NCBI GenBank assembly: GCA_024226315.1
Contig: JAAELT010000432.1
Location: forward strand, 1-33,013
DNA: 33,013 nt
Direction: 5' to 3'
Source: a bacterium
GTDB lineage: Bacteria > Acidobacteriota > Thermoanaerobaculia > Multivoradales > J023
In this document: positions 1 through 7,083 of the stretch, in pieces
Layout of the letters: the number at the start of each line of letters is the position of its first letter
Numbering within the stretch: position 1 is the stretch's first letter
Translations under genes and position numbers: made by a program
The notes under the pieces: model-generated
The model's input: the letters and a program-made list of their open reading frames with translations, nothing else
Database searches by the model: none
What the model was told of the DNA's origin: nothing

Positions 1-26
1 CACGGGACTACCGATCGGCTTGGGTT

Positions 27-133
27 GCGCCCTTCCAGGGCGCGGGGACGATCGGAGCGCAACCCGGGGCTCGCGCCTTGTCGCTGCGCTCCTCGACGCG
101 GCCCCGGGCTTTACGCTTGCGCCCCTCCAGGGC
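27..133. repeat. GC-rich palindromic intergenic repeat
   Basis: The left edge (1-202) holds no convincing gene. It contains a perfect hairpin, GCGCCCT-TCC-AGGGCGC, at 27-43, and an 8-bp inverted repeat CCCGGGGC (63-70) / GCCCCGGG (101-108). An imperfect copy of the first hairpin, introduced by the same TTGCGCCC, lies at about 118-133. The layout suggests an interspersed palindromic element rather than coding sequence. Its copy number elsewhere in the genome cannot be judged here. Confidence 0.4.
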
Positions 134-202
134 ACAGACCCCGCCCTACCAATACGAGGGTCAGGCTAAGATGGGAACTCAGGACGTGGCAAAAGACACC
201 AG

Positions 203-790
203 TCACCTAGCGGCTGCGGTCACGATCTCATTGACGGCGCAGTCATAGCCGGGAGCCAGTTCCAGGTATTCGCGGTACTTCAGTCTGACGCTTGGCTGAG
301 CGAAGAAAACCGAGGCGAGAAGGACTGAGCGCAAGGCGCGCGGCTGAACCACCAGGTGATCACCGCCCTGCTCATCAGACAGGACACCTGCCGCGGTCAG
401 CGACGCGAGACGCTCCGATATCTCAAGTATGTTGAAGCCCAGTCTTTCCCCGACTTGTTGCACCGACATTCCACATTGGCCCCCAAGGCTGACAATCGCG
501 AGCAATAGCGTCTCGTCGCGCCCTACAAGTCGCCGAACGCTCCTCAGGGTGTCTCGCGCGAGAGCCTCACCACGGAGCACCGAAAGCCAATCACCCTCGA
601 GCCAGAATGCGGCCAGGGTCGATGCCAGACCCGGCTTGTTGGACGCCTGATCCACGAGCTCCCGCAGATCTTCGACGGAAGCCTTGACGCCGAGCTCCTC
701 GAAAATCTGCTGGATCTGTCGACGCGGCAACGGCTCGAGTTTAAGGATCCGGGCCTCCGGTACGTTCAAAGCCGCAACTACCCAATAGGT
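203..790 (-). pseudogene. STAND/AAA-type NTPase remnant (C-terminal part of ATPase module)
   Basis: The reading frame has no ATG; only a TTG at 769 could start it. It encodes about 188 residues. It opens with a stretch (EARILKLEPLPRRQIQQIF, then a PGLAS motif) of the kind found in the lid region of STAND NTPases, followed by winged-helix-like sequence. Walker A, Walker B and sensor regions are absent, so it cannot hydrolyse NTP. The frame continues upstream to about 790, where it meets a nucleotidyltransferase reading frame in another register; this looks like a deletion junction. The 3' end stops at 203 without the repeat domain STAND proteins usually carry. The family call rests on pattern recognition only. 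Confidence 0.5.
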
Positions 791-1187
791 GGCCGATTCT
801 CGCCACCGGAATCACCAGGCCCGACACGACCTCGAGCGGTTCTGCCGCAGCCGCGATCTCGACCTCGATCCCCGAAGAGGAGAACAGGAGGTCGACGAGG
901 ATCTTCGGCCTCACGACCCCGGGAGAGAGCAGCCTCACCGTCGAAATCCGCCCGGAGACATGCTCCAGGACGGAGTGGAGCTGATAGCTCCTGGCCTGGA
1001 GATCCAGGATCGCTCTTTCCGTCTCATGATCTCCCGCGACAGAGATCACGACATCGACGTCGCCCGTGGTTCTCGGCTCCGCGAGAGCCGAGACGGCCAG
1101 ACCGCCGATCAAGGCCCAGCGCAGTCTGAGTGCTTCCAGGTGGGACGCCAGTTGGATCAGCGCGCCTTCAACGGGGCCGATCTCCAT
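741..1187 (-). pseudogene. MenT/AbiEii-like nucleotidyltransferase toxin, C-terminally truncated
   Basis: This 148-residue product has the core of a DUF1814/AbiEii-type nucleotidyltransferase. Gly28-Gly29 lie in the signature GG motif, Asp43 and Asp45 form the metal-binding DxD, and Asp99 (ILVDLLF) is the likely third carboxylate. MenT toxins of this superfamily modify tRNA 3' ends. The family sequence stops at VARIGHLL (about residue 133); the remaining tail is read out of frame through the adjoining STAND remnant, so the C-terminal helices are lost. I chose the ATG at 1187 because GGAGACTGGAG lies just upstream; another ATG at 1259 is in frame. The gene overlaps the upstream antitoxin gene by 31 bp. 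Catalytic residues remain, but folding is doubtful. Confidence 0.65.
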
Positions 1188-1408
1188 TTCTCCAGTCTCC
1201 GGAGTGCTGGTCGGCCTGGCCCGTCTCCCTGCTCCGCCCCAGGTCGGGTCAGTCTCCATTCATCCATCAGTTCGTCGATCTCCTCTGTTCCGAGACCGGG
1301 ATGGCGGCGGCGGAGGCTCTGGCGTTTCATGGCCTCGGCGGTCTGACAGAGGTCGAAGGTGAGCCGCATTCGCTCAAGCACCTGGAGATTCTGTTCCTTG
1401 GGCCGCAT
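1157..1408 (-). CDS. Rv0078B/MenA-type antitoxin
   Basis: An 83-residue, charged, helical protein with the signature LERMRLTFDLCQ, then MKRQSLRRRHPG and EIDELMDEW. This resembles the Rv0078B-related antitoxin family, which is usually encoded directly before a nucleotidyltransferase toxin. Here it precedes and overlaps such a gene by 31 bp on the same strand, the normal order and coupling for MenAT-type type II toxin-antitoxin modules. In the family the antitoxin neutralises or silences the toxin. The gene looks complete while its partner is truncated, so it may be an orphan antitoxin. It follows the glycosyltransferase gene by 9 bp and may be cotranscribed with it. Confidence 0.7.
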   Translation of the reverse strand: MRPKEQNLQVLERMRLTFDLCQTAEAMKRQSLRRRHPGLGTEEIDELMDEWRLTRPGAEQGDGPGRPALRRLEKWRSAPLKAR

Positions 1409-1417
1409 ACGTCGAGT

Positions 1418-2644
1418 CTATCGCGTTTTGCCGCTTGCGAGCTCTTCCAGGGCGTCGGCCGCGGCGCGCGCCCCGCCTGCCTGCCGGAAGCCCTCGGCCA
1501 CGCGCTCGGCCCCGGGGCGGCGGCGGCGCGCCTCCTCCACCGCCGAGCGCAGCCGCTCCGGGGTCAGCTTTGCCGGCAGCAGGCTGACGCCGCTGCCCGA
1601 GCGCTCGAGGCGAGCCGCCACGTCACGCTGGTCGCGGCCGAAGGGGACGGCAACCACCGGCACGCCCGAGGCGAGCGCCTTGCCCGTGGTGCCCATTCCG
1701 CCGTGGCAGATGGCGCAGGCCGTGTGCGGCATCACCTTCGAATGCGGCAGGAATCGCTCCACGCGGGCGTTGGCGGGAACGTCTTCCGGCAGCTCGCCCG
1801 ACGGCATGGTCGCGACCACCCGCACGGGTTGATCGGCGAAGGCGTCGAAGGCCGTGCGCACCAGCTTCTCGTCCTGCTGGTAGAGACTGGAGGTCACCAC
1901 CAGGATCAGCGGGCGATCGTCCTCCTCGGCGAACCAGGCGGGCAGCTCCCCCTCGGGCTCCCAGACGCTCGCCCCGATCAGCCGCGCCGCGGGGCTCCAG
2001 TTGTCGCGCGCGTCCTCGAACGGCTCGGCTGTGAAGCCGAGGACCATGGGCCCGCCGAGCACCAGCCTCAAGGGATCCTCCAGGGGCTCGAGGCCACGAT
2101 CGGCCCGGGCGCGGTTGACCGGCGGCAGCGACTGGCCCAGGATCCGTCGCAGCACCGCCAGCAGCAGGCGGTCGCGGAGCCGGGCGAGCGGTCCGCGCGC
2201 CGGCGCCAGGCCGAGGCCACCCGGCCACGGCGGGTCGGTGGGGATGAACACCGGGCTGGCCGCGATGTCGGCCCAGGGCAGACCGGCGGCCTCCGCGGCG
2301 ATCTTGGCGCCGGTCGCCATCGGGTCGAGGACCAGCGCGTCCGGGCGATGCTCTTCGATGATCCGCGCCAGGTCGTCCGCGGTGGGCTCGAGCTGGCGCT
2401 GCATGATCCGGCTGTTGCGTTTGAAGCCCTTGAACGGGTTCTTCTCCCGCCAGTCCTCCAGCTTCAGCTCGGTCTCCTCCACCGCCGCCCGTACCGGGAT
2501 GCCGGCCTTCTCCGGCCCCGCCAACTCCGAGGCGCCGGTGGCCAGCAGCACCTCGTGGCCACGGGCTTTCAGCTCGAGCAACGTTGGGATGATCGGATAG
2601 ATGTGCCCCTTGTACGCCAGGGTGTAGGCGATGAACCGGCTCAC
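1418..2644 (-). CDS. GT1-family (UGT/MGT-like) glycosyltransferase
   Basis: A 408-residue GT-B fold enzyme of the macrolide/UDP-glycosyltransferase group, of normal family length. The N-terminal acceptor domain starts with the typical strand-loop FIAYTLAYKGHIYPIIPTL, containing GH followed by a proline-rich turn. The C-terminal nucleotide-sugar domain has HGGMGTTGKAL near residue 314, followed by VPFGRDQ, the bacterial counterpart of the donor-binding signature. It likely transfers a sugar to a small hydrophobic acceptor; the acceptor and sugar cannot be predicted. No signal peptide is seen, so it is cytosolic. Translation starts at GTG with only a weak Shine-Dalgarno. It lies 40 bp after the DUF1501 gene on the same strand. 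Confidence 0.85.
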   Translation of the reverse strand: MSRFIAYTLAYKGHIYPIIPTLLELKARGHEVLLATGASELAGPEKAGIPVRAAVEETELKLEDWREKNPFKGFKRNSRIMQRQLEPTADDLARIIEEHRPDALVLDPMATGAKIAAEAAGLPWADIAASPVFIPTDPPWPGGLGLAPARGPLARLRDRLLLAVLRRILGQSLPPVNRARADRGLEPLEDPLRLVLGGPMVLGFTAEPFEDARDNWSPAARLIGASVWEPEGELPAWFAEEDDRPLILVVTSSLYQQDEKLVRTAFDAFADQPVRVVATMPSGELPEDVPANARVERFLPHSKVMPHTACAICHGGMGTTGKALASGVPVVAVPFGRDQRDVAARLERSGSGVSLLPAKLTPERLRSAVEEARRRRPGAERVAEGFRQAGGARAAADALEELASGKTR

Positions 2645-2684
2645 CGCCCAACTCTACGCGATCCTCCGCCGAAGGGCGGGCCGA

Positions 2685-3980
2685 TCAACCCACGATGCCG
2701 AGATCCGTCGGCTCGTAGGAGGGATCGGAGAACACCGAGCGGAAGTCGGGGTTGTCCAGGCGCCGGGTGAGGATCTCGGTGAGCACGTCGCGGTAGTCGG
2801 TGGTGATCTGGAGGTCCTGGCCCTCGTAGAGCAGCTCGGGCGCCAGACCCGGCCACTCGGCGATCACGCGGCCGCCGTTGACGGCGCCGCCGAGCACCAG
2901 CATGGCGCCGCCGTAGCCGTGGTCGGTGCCGGCCGAGCCGTTCTCGATGGCGTTGCGCCCGAACTCGGACATCGCCGTGACGATGACGTTCTCGTGATCG
3001 TCGGTGAAGAGATCCTCGTGGAAGGCCGCGAGCCCCGCGGCCAGGTCGGCCATGAGCAGCGACATCTGGCCCTGGGTCGGTCCCTGGAGCTCGTGGGTGT
3101 CCCAGCCGCCGAGGTCGATCGAAACCGCCTCGACCCCGACGTCGGCCTTGATTGGCGCCGCGGTCGAGCGCAGCGCGGTGCCGAATTCCCCTTCCGGATA
3201 TTCGGCACCGCCCGCCGGCTGGTAGCTGGCGAAGTCGATCTGCTCGAGAAGCTCGATGGTACCGAAGGTGTTGCGGGCCGAGCTGCCCAGCGGATCGGGG
3301 ACAATGGCATACATCGCCTCGAGTGCCTCACGGCGCTGGTCGAAAGTACCGGGATCGCCAGCCAGGCCGAACGTCTCGAGGTCACCGATGGGCAGCGTCT
3401 TGGGGCCGCCGACCAGAGTTCGCGGCAGGCCGGCGCCGATGCCGACGGCGCGCAGGAAGCCCTGCTCCATCGTCGGCGCGGTGGCCTGCAGGTGACGGCC
3501 CAGCCAGCCGCTGATCAGGGTCGCCGGCGGATCGTCCATACCCACCTCCATCATGTGCATGGCGTCGAAATGGGAGCGGGTGGTATCCGGCAGACCGCAG
3601 GCATGGACGATGGCCAGCGCGCCGTCCTGGTAGACCTCCATCAGCGGCTGCAGCGCCGGCGGCAGGCCGAAGAAGCCGTCGAGGTCGATGGCGCGTAGGG
3701 CGGCGCTCGAGTCGGGACGCGGGATCGCCAGACCGGGGCGTAGCTGATAGTAGTCGTCCTCGCCGTGGGGCACGCACAGGGTCAGCGAGTCGGCCCCTCC
3801 GCGCAGGAAGAGCGAGACCAGCACGTCGCGCGAGCTCGACGCCTCGTCCGCCAGCACCACCCGCGGCAGCCAGCCCGGCACCATGGCGAAGGCGGCGGCG
3901 CTTGCCGAGAGGCCCAGGAAATTGCGCCGGGAGAGGCGGCTGTATTCGTTGCAACCCTTGCAGTCGTCGTGTGAGCTCAT
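2685..3980 (-). CDS. DUF1501 domain-containing exported protein
   Basis: A 431-residue protein with a twin-arginine signal (SRLSRRNFLGLSASAAAF, residues about 14-31), so it is probably exported folded through Tat. The body shows DUF1501 hallmarks: FLRGGADSLTLCVP near the N-terminus, RSHFDAMHMMEVG, GGWDTHELQG and a late MSEFGRNAIENGSAGTDHGYG motif. These resemble metal-binding segments of the sulfatase/alkaline phosphatase superfamily. The substrate is unknown. In many bacteria the gene is paired with a DUF1800 gene; here its upstream neighbour is a truncated kinase instead. The ATG at 3980 has GGAGA 7 bp upstream and lies 16 bp from the kinase fragment. Confidence 0.88.
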   Translation of the reverse strand: MSSHDDCKGCNEYSRLSRRNFLGLSASAAAFAMVPGWLPRVVLADEASSSRDVLVSLFLRGGADSLTLCVPHGEDDYYQLRPGLAIPRPDSSAALRAIDLDGFFGLPPALQPLMEVYQDGALAIVHACGLPDTTRSHFDAMHMMEVGMDDPPATLISGWLGRHLQATAPTMEQGFLRAVGIGAGLPRTLVGGPKTLPIGDLETFGLAGDPGTFDQRREALEAMYAIVPDPLGSSARNTFGTIELLEQIDFASYQPAGGAEYPEGEFGTALRSTAAPIKADVGVEAVSIDLGGWDTHELQGPTQGQMSLLMADLAAGLAAFHEDLFTDDHENVIVTAMSEFGRNAIENGSAGTDHGYGGAMLVLGGAVNGGRVIAEWPGLAPELLYEGQDLQITTDYRDVLTEILTRRLDNPDFRSVFSDPSYEPTDLGIVG

Positions 3981-3996
3981 GGTCGTCTCCGGTCGA

Positions 3997-4332
3997 TCAG
4001 TAGTCCGGCACCGATCTGATCTCGGCCTTGAGCGTTCGTCCCTCCACCAGCTCCATCACGTACCAGCAGCCATCCTCGGCCTCCACCCAATCGTAGATCT
4101 GGACGATCGCCGGATGGTTGAGGCGGGCGATGGCGCGGGCTTCCCGGCGCAAGCGCTCGAGTGCCAGGGCCGCCTTCACCTGGTCCTTCAACACGTGCTT
4201 CAGCGCCACCGGCCGCTGCAGGCGTTCGTCGAAGCCCCTGTAGACCTCGCCCATGCCACCGCGGCCGAGCCGCTCCTCGACCCGGTACGCCCCGACCTTC
4301 ACCGGGCTCGCGATGTCGGACTCCGACCCCAT
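3997..4332 (-). pseudogene. Ser/Thr protein kinase N-lobe fragment
   Basis: The 111-residue product is a clear Hanks-type kinase N-lobe: glycine loop GRGGMGEVY (residues 23-31), ATP-binding Lys45 (VALK), helix-C Glu64, and a hinge ending YVMELVEGRTL. It then diverges and stops after ten more residues. There is no HRD catalytic loop, DFG or APE motif, so it cannot be an active kinase. The break falls at the lobe junction, right before the DUF1501 gene, suggesting that a deletion removed the C-lobe and whatever lay between. It could be a short expressed pseudokinase, but gene decay is more likely. It diverges from feoA across 53 bp. Confidence 0.75.
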
Positions 4333-4385
4333 CCGTGGAGTCTAGCAGCGCGTCCGAGGGCGCTACATGGTAACCTCCACTCTCG

Positions 4386-4688
4386 ATGTCTACCGCTCTC
4401 GAAGCCGGGAAGGCCGACCCGGAACCGACCGATCCAGCGATCGGCGCCGACGAATCGGTGCCGCTCACCTCACTGCGATCGGGTGACCGAGGCCGGCTCC
4501 ACACCACCAGGCTGGTGGTCGACGATCGCGAGGTGCTGCACGCTCTCGGTCTCGCCGAACGCTGTCGTTTCCGGGTCTGCAAAGCGGGTGATCCCTGGAT
4601 CCTGCAGGTCCGCGGCACGCGCGTCGGCATGTCGGCGATTGTGGCCGGCCGCATCCTGGTGATACCCGAGCCACGGCGCGAGCGATGA
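4386..4688 (+). CDS. feoA: FeoA domain protein (ferrous iron transport accessory)
   Basis: A 100-residue protein. After a variable acidic leader, residues about 26-95 match the SH3-like FeoA domain: PLTSLRSGDRGRL, then VLHALGLAERCRFRVCKAGDPW and a final RGTRVGMSAIVAGRILV strand. FeoA is a small cytosolic partner of the FeoB iron(II) permease and is thought to modulate it. The stop codon overlaps the feoB start (ATGA), which fits translational coupling. The Shine-Dalgarno is poor. The 53-bp divergent upstream gap contains no Fur box that I can recognise. Confidence 0.92.
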   Translation: MSTALEAGKADPEPTDPAIGADESVPLTSLRSGDRGRLHTTRLVVDDREVLHALGLAERCRFRVCKAGDPWILQVRGTRVGMSAIVAGRILVIPEPRRER

Positions 4689-6751
4689 GCGTCGCAGCCT
4701 TCCCCTCGACGGACCAGGCCGAATCACCTGAGGCCTCGTCTGGAAGACCGCCAGCGATGCCTCGCGTGGCGCTGGCCGGCAATCCCAACACCGGCAAGAC
4801 CACACTGTTCAACCAGCTCTGCGGCCTGCGCGCCAAGACCGCCAATTTCCCCGGCACCACGACCGGCTCGCGCATCGGTCGCTGCGACCTGGACGGCGGC
4901 GGATCTCAGACGGCGGAAATCGTCGATCTACCGGGTACCTACCGTGTACATCTCGACCTTCCGGAAGCGCGGATCAACCGCGACGTGCTCGGCGGTGAAG
5001 GCCTCTATCGTCAGCCCGACGCCGTGGTGATCGTGGTGGACGCGGCCAACCTGAGCCGTAACCTCTGCCTGGTGGGCGAGATCCTGGGCTCGGGCCTGCC
5101 GACAGTGGTGGCGCTCAACATGGTGGACATCGCGCGCCGGCGAGGGCTGTCCCTCGACGCCGGGCGCCTCGCCGAACGGCTGGGGTGCTCGGTCGTGCCG
5201 ATCGTGGCGCGTCGCGGCCGCGGCCTTACTGATCTGCGCGCCGCGATCTCGACCGCTCTGACCGGAGGACCGCGGTTCGCCGCGGAAGCCGCGCAGCGCC
5301 TGGCCCTGCCCGATGGTGCCGACTCCTCGGCGCTCATCACCTGGGCCGATCGAGTGGTGGAAGAGAGCGTCGGCGGCGAGGCGGCGATCGGCTCGGCTGC
5401 CGACACCCTCACCGAGCGGATCGACCTGGCCTTCACCCATCCGGTGCTCGGGGTGGTGGTCTTCGCCCTGGTGATGGGCGGTCTGTTCTGGACAGTGTTC
5501 GAGCTCGCTACCGTGCCGATGGACCTGATCGATCTCATCTTCGGGGTGCTCGGCACCTGGGTGACGGCGGCGATACCGGCCGGCCCGGTACGTGATCTGT
5601 TGGCCGACGGCGTGATCAGCGGCATCGCTGGCACGGTGGTTTTTCTGCCGCAGATCTGCCTGCTCTTCTTCTTGATCAGCCTGCTCGAGGACACCGGCTA
5701 TCTGGCCCGGGCCGCTTTCGTCATGGACCGTCTGCTGTGCCGCTTCGGCCTGCCGGGGCACGCCTTCGTGCCCCTGCTGTCGAGCCACGCCTGTGCGATC
5801 CCGGGGATCCTCTCCACCCGCCTGATCCCTGATCGACGCGATCGGTTGGCCACTATCCTGGTGGCGCCGTTCATGAGCTGTTCGGCAAGGCTGCCGGTCT
5901 ACGTGCTGCTCACCAGCCTGCTGTTCCGCGACCGGCCGCTGCTCGCCGGTCTGGCCTTCATCGGCTGCTACCTACTCGGCGCCGCCGTTGCCTTCGCCAG
6001 CGCCTTTCTGGCCCGCCGCACTGTGCTCGAGGGTCGGTCACGGCCGATGGTGCTGGAGCTGCCGTCCTACAAGCTGCCGTCTTTGCGCACCGCCGTCTAC
6101 GAGGCCGCCCACCAGGGCAGGACGTTCCTGGAGAAGGCCGGCACGGTGATCGTGGGCATCTGTATCGTCATGTGGTGGCTGTCCGCCTATCCGCGCGCCG
6201 AGCCGCCGGCGGAAGCTCTGGAGCTGCGCCGCCAGGCCGCCGAGATGGTCGCCTTGTCCCCTCGGTTGGCCGCCGAGAGAGAGTCGGAGGCGGCCTCTCT
6301 AGAAGCCAGACACGCACAAGCGAACAGTTTCGCCGGCCGCCTGGGGCGCACGGTTCAGCCGATCTTCGAGCCCCTGGGCTACGACTGGCAGCTCACCGTC
6401 GGAGTGTTGACCAGCTTCCTGGCCCGCGAGGTCTTCGTTTCGACCATGGCGGTGCTCTTGACCGGTGAACAGGAGCCGGACCTCGAAGACGACGCGCGTG
6501 CCGCCGGCGTCATCGCCAGGATCCGTTCCGCGGTTCGCGACGACGGCACCCCTGTCTTCACCTCCGCGACCGCCGCTTCCCTGCTGGTGTTCTTCGTGCT
6601 TGCGATGCAGTGCCTGCCGACCCTGGTGGTCACCCGCCGCGAGACCGGCAGCTGGTATTGGGCCGGGTTGCAGTTGGTCTACATGACCGGAGTGGCCTGG
6701 CTGCTGGCCTTCTTCACTTACCACGGGCTGCGACTGGCAGGTCTGTCGTGA
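4685..6751 (+). CDS. feoB: Fe(II) transporter FeoB
   Basis: A 688-residue inner-membrane iron(II) permease with an N-terminal GTPase. Visible G motifs are GNPNTGKTTLFN (G1, near residue 32), NFPGTT (G2), DLPGTY (G3) and NMVD (G4). The membrane part carries the two Gate segments, with the conserved cysteines in SSHACAIPGILSTR and APFMSCSARLPVY, and a late FLAREVFVSTM segment. Length is somewhat short but in the family range. The gene overlaps feoA by 4 bp and is followed by a small Cys-rich membrane protein gene, giving a three-gene Feo operon without a recognisable feoC. Confidence 0.97.
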   Translation: MSVAAFPSTDQAESPEASSGRPPAMPRVALAGNPNTGKTTLFNQLCGLRAKTANFPGTTTGSRIGRCDLDGGGSQTAEIVDLPGTYRVHLDLPEARINRDVLGGEGLYRQPDAVVIVVDAANLSRNLCLVGEILGSGLPTVVALNMVDIARRRGLSLDAGRLAERLGCSVVPIVARRGRGLTDLRAAISTALTGGPRFAAEAAQRLALPDGADSSALITWADRVVEESVGGEAAIGSAADTLTERIDLAFTHPVLGVVVFALVMGGLFWTVFELATVPMDLIDLIFGVLGTWVTAAIPAGPVRDLLADGVISGIAGTVVFLPQICLLFFLISLLEDTGYLARAAFVMDRLLCRFGLPGHAFVPLLSSHACAIPGILSTRLIPDRRDRLATILVAPFMSCSARLPVYVLLTSLLFRDRPLLAGLAFIGCYLLGAAVAFASAFLARRTVLEGRSRPMVLELPSYKLPSLRTAVYEAAHQGRTFLEKAGTVIVGICIVMWWLSAYPRAEPPAEALELRRQAAEMVALSPRLAAERESEAASLEARHAQANSFAGRLGRTVQPIFEPLGYDWQLTVGVLTSFLAREVFVSTMAVLLTGEQEPDLEDDARAAGVIARIRSAVRDDGTPVFTSATAASLLVFFVLAMQCLPTLVVTRRETGSWYWAGLQLVYMTGVAWLLAFFTYHGLRLAGLS

Positions 6752-6793
6752 AGGCGGTCTCGTGATGTTAGCCTGGGAGATGAGGACCTCGTG

Positions 6794-7006
6794 ATGCCCT
6801 GGCTCGACTGGCAGTTCTGGATGGTCACTGCGGCGGCGCTGTGGGGAGCCTGGATCCTGGTGCGTCAGCTGATGCCGGTGTCCGATCCGTCGAGCCCGGC
6901 CTGCGCCTCGTGCGCCACCGGCGCTGCCGCCTGTGCAAGGAGACCGCGCCTAGCCGAGACCTCACCGCTGGTCGTGCTCCAGAGCCGCCAGCCGCCGAGC
7001 TCCTGA
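6794..7006 (+). CDS. FeoB-associated Cys-rich membrane protein
   Basis: A 70-residue protein with one N-terminal transmembrane helix (WQFWMVTAAALWGAWILV) followed by a short cysteine cluster, CASCATGAAAC. This matches the layout of small FeoB-associated Cys-rich proteins often found at the 3' end of feo operons; their function is not established, although metal binding is plausible. It begins 42 bp after feoB. GTG (6791) and ATG (6794) are adjacent possible starts; GAGG about 8 bp upstream favours the ATG. The C-terminal tail is low-complexity and probably unstructured. Confidence 0.72.
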   Translation: MPWLDWQFWMVTAAALWGAWILVRQLMPVSDPSSPACASCATGAAACARRPRLAETSPLVVLQSRQPPSS

Positions 7007-7046
7007 CCAAAATCTCCGCTGCTCGCACCAGAAGGCGGTGAAAACG

Positions 7047-7074
7047 TTGAGAATCTCGATCTCCAGCATATAGA
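7047..7074 (+). promoter_or_regulatory. Possible sigma70 promoter of ankyrin/TerY-P operon
   Basis: TTGAGA (7047-7052) and TATAGA (7069-7074) are separated by 16 bp in the gap before the ankyrin gene. Predicted transcription would start only a few bases before the ATG at 7084, giving a nearly leaderless mRNA. This is a weak match judged by eye. Confidence 0.3.
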
Positions 7075-7083
7075 GTCGAGGTC

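Noticed and set aside
25..210. Short plus-strand open frame at the left edge
   Set aside because: Arginine/proline-rich translation of a palindromic GC-rich repeat, without ribosome site or domain.
1130..2770. Long plus-strand open frame opposite the glycosyltransferase
   Set aside because: No recognisable motif and biased composition; the minus strand has GT1 signatures.
4333..4385. Fur box upstream of feoA
   Set aside because: No stretch resembling GATAATGATAATCATTATC-type half-sites was found; only a short GGTAACC is present.
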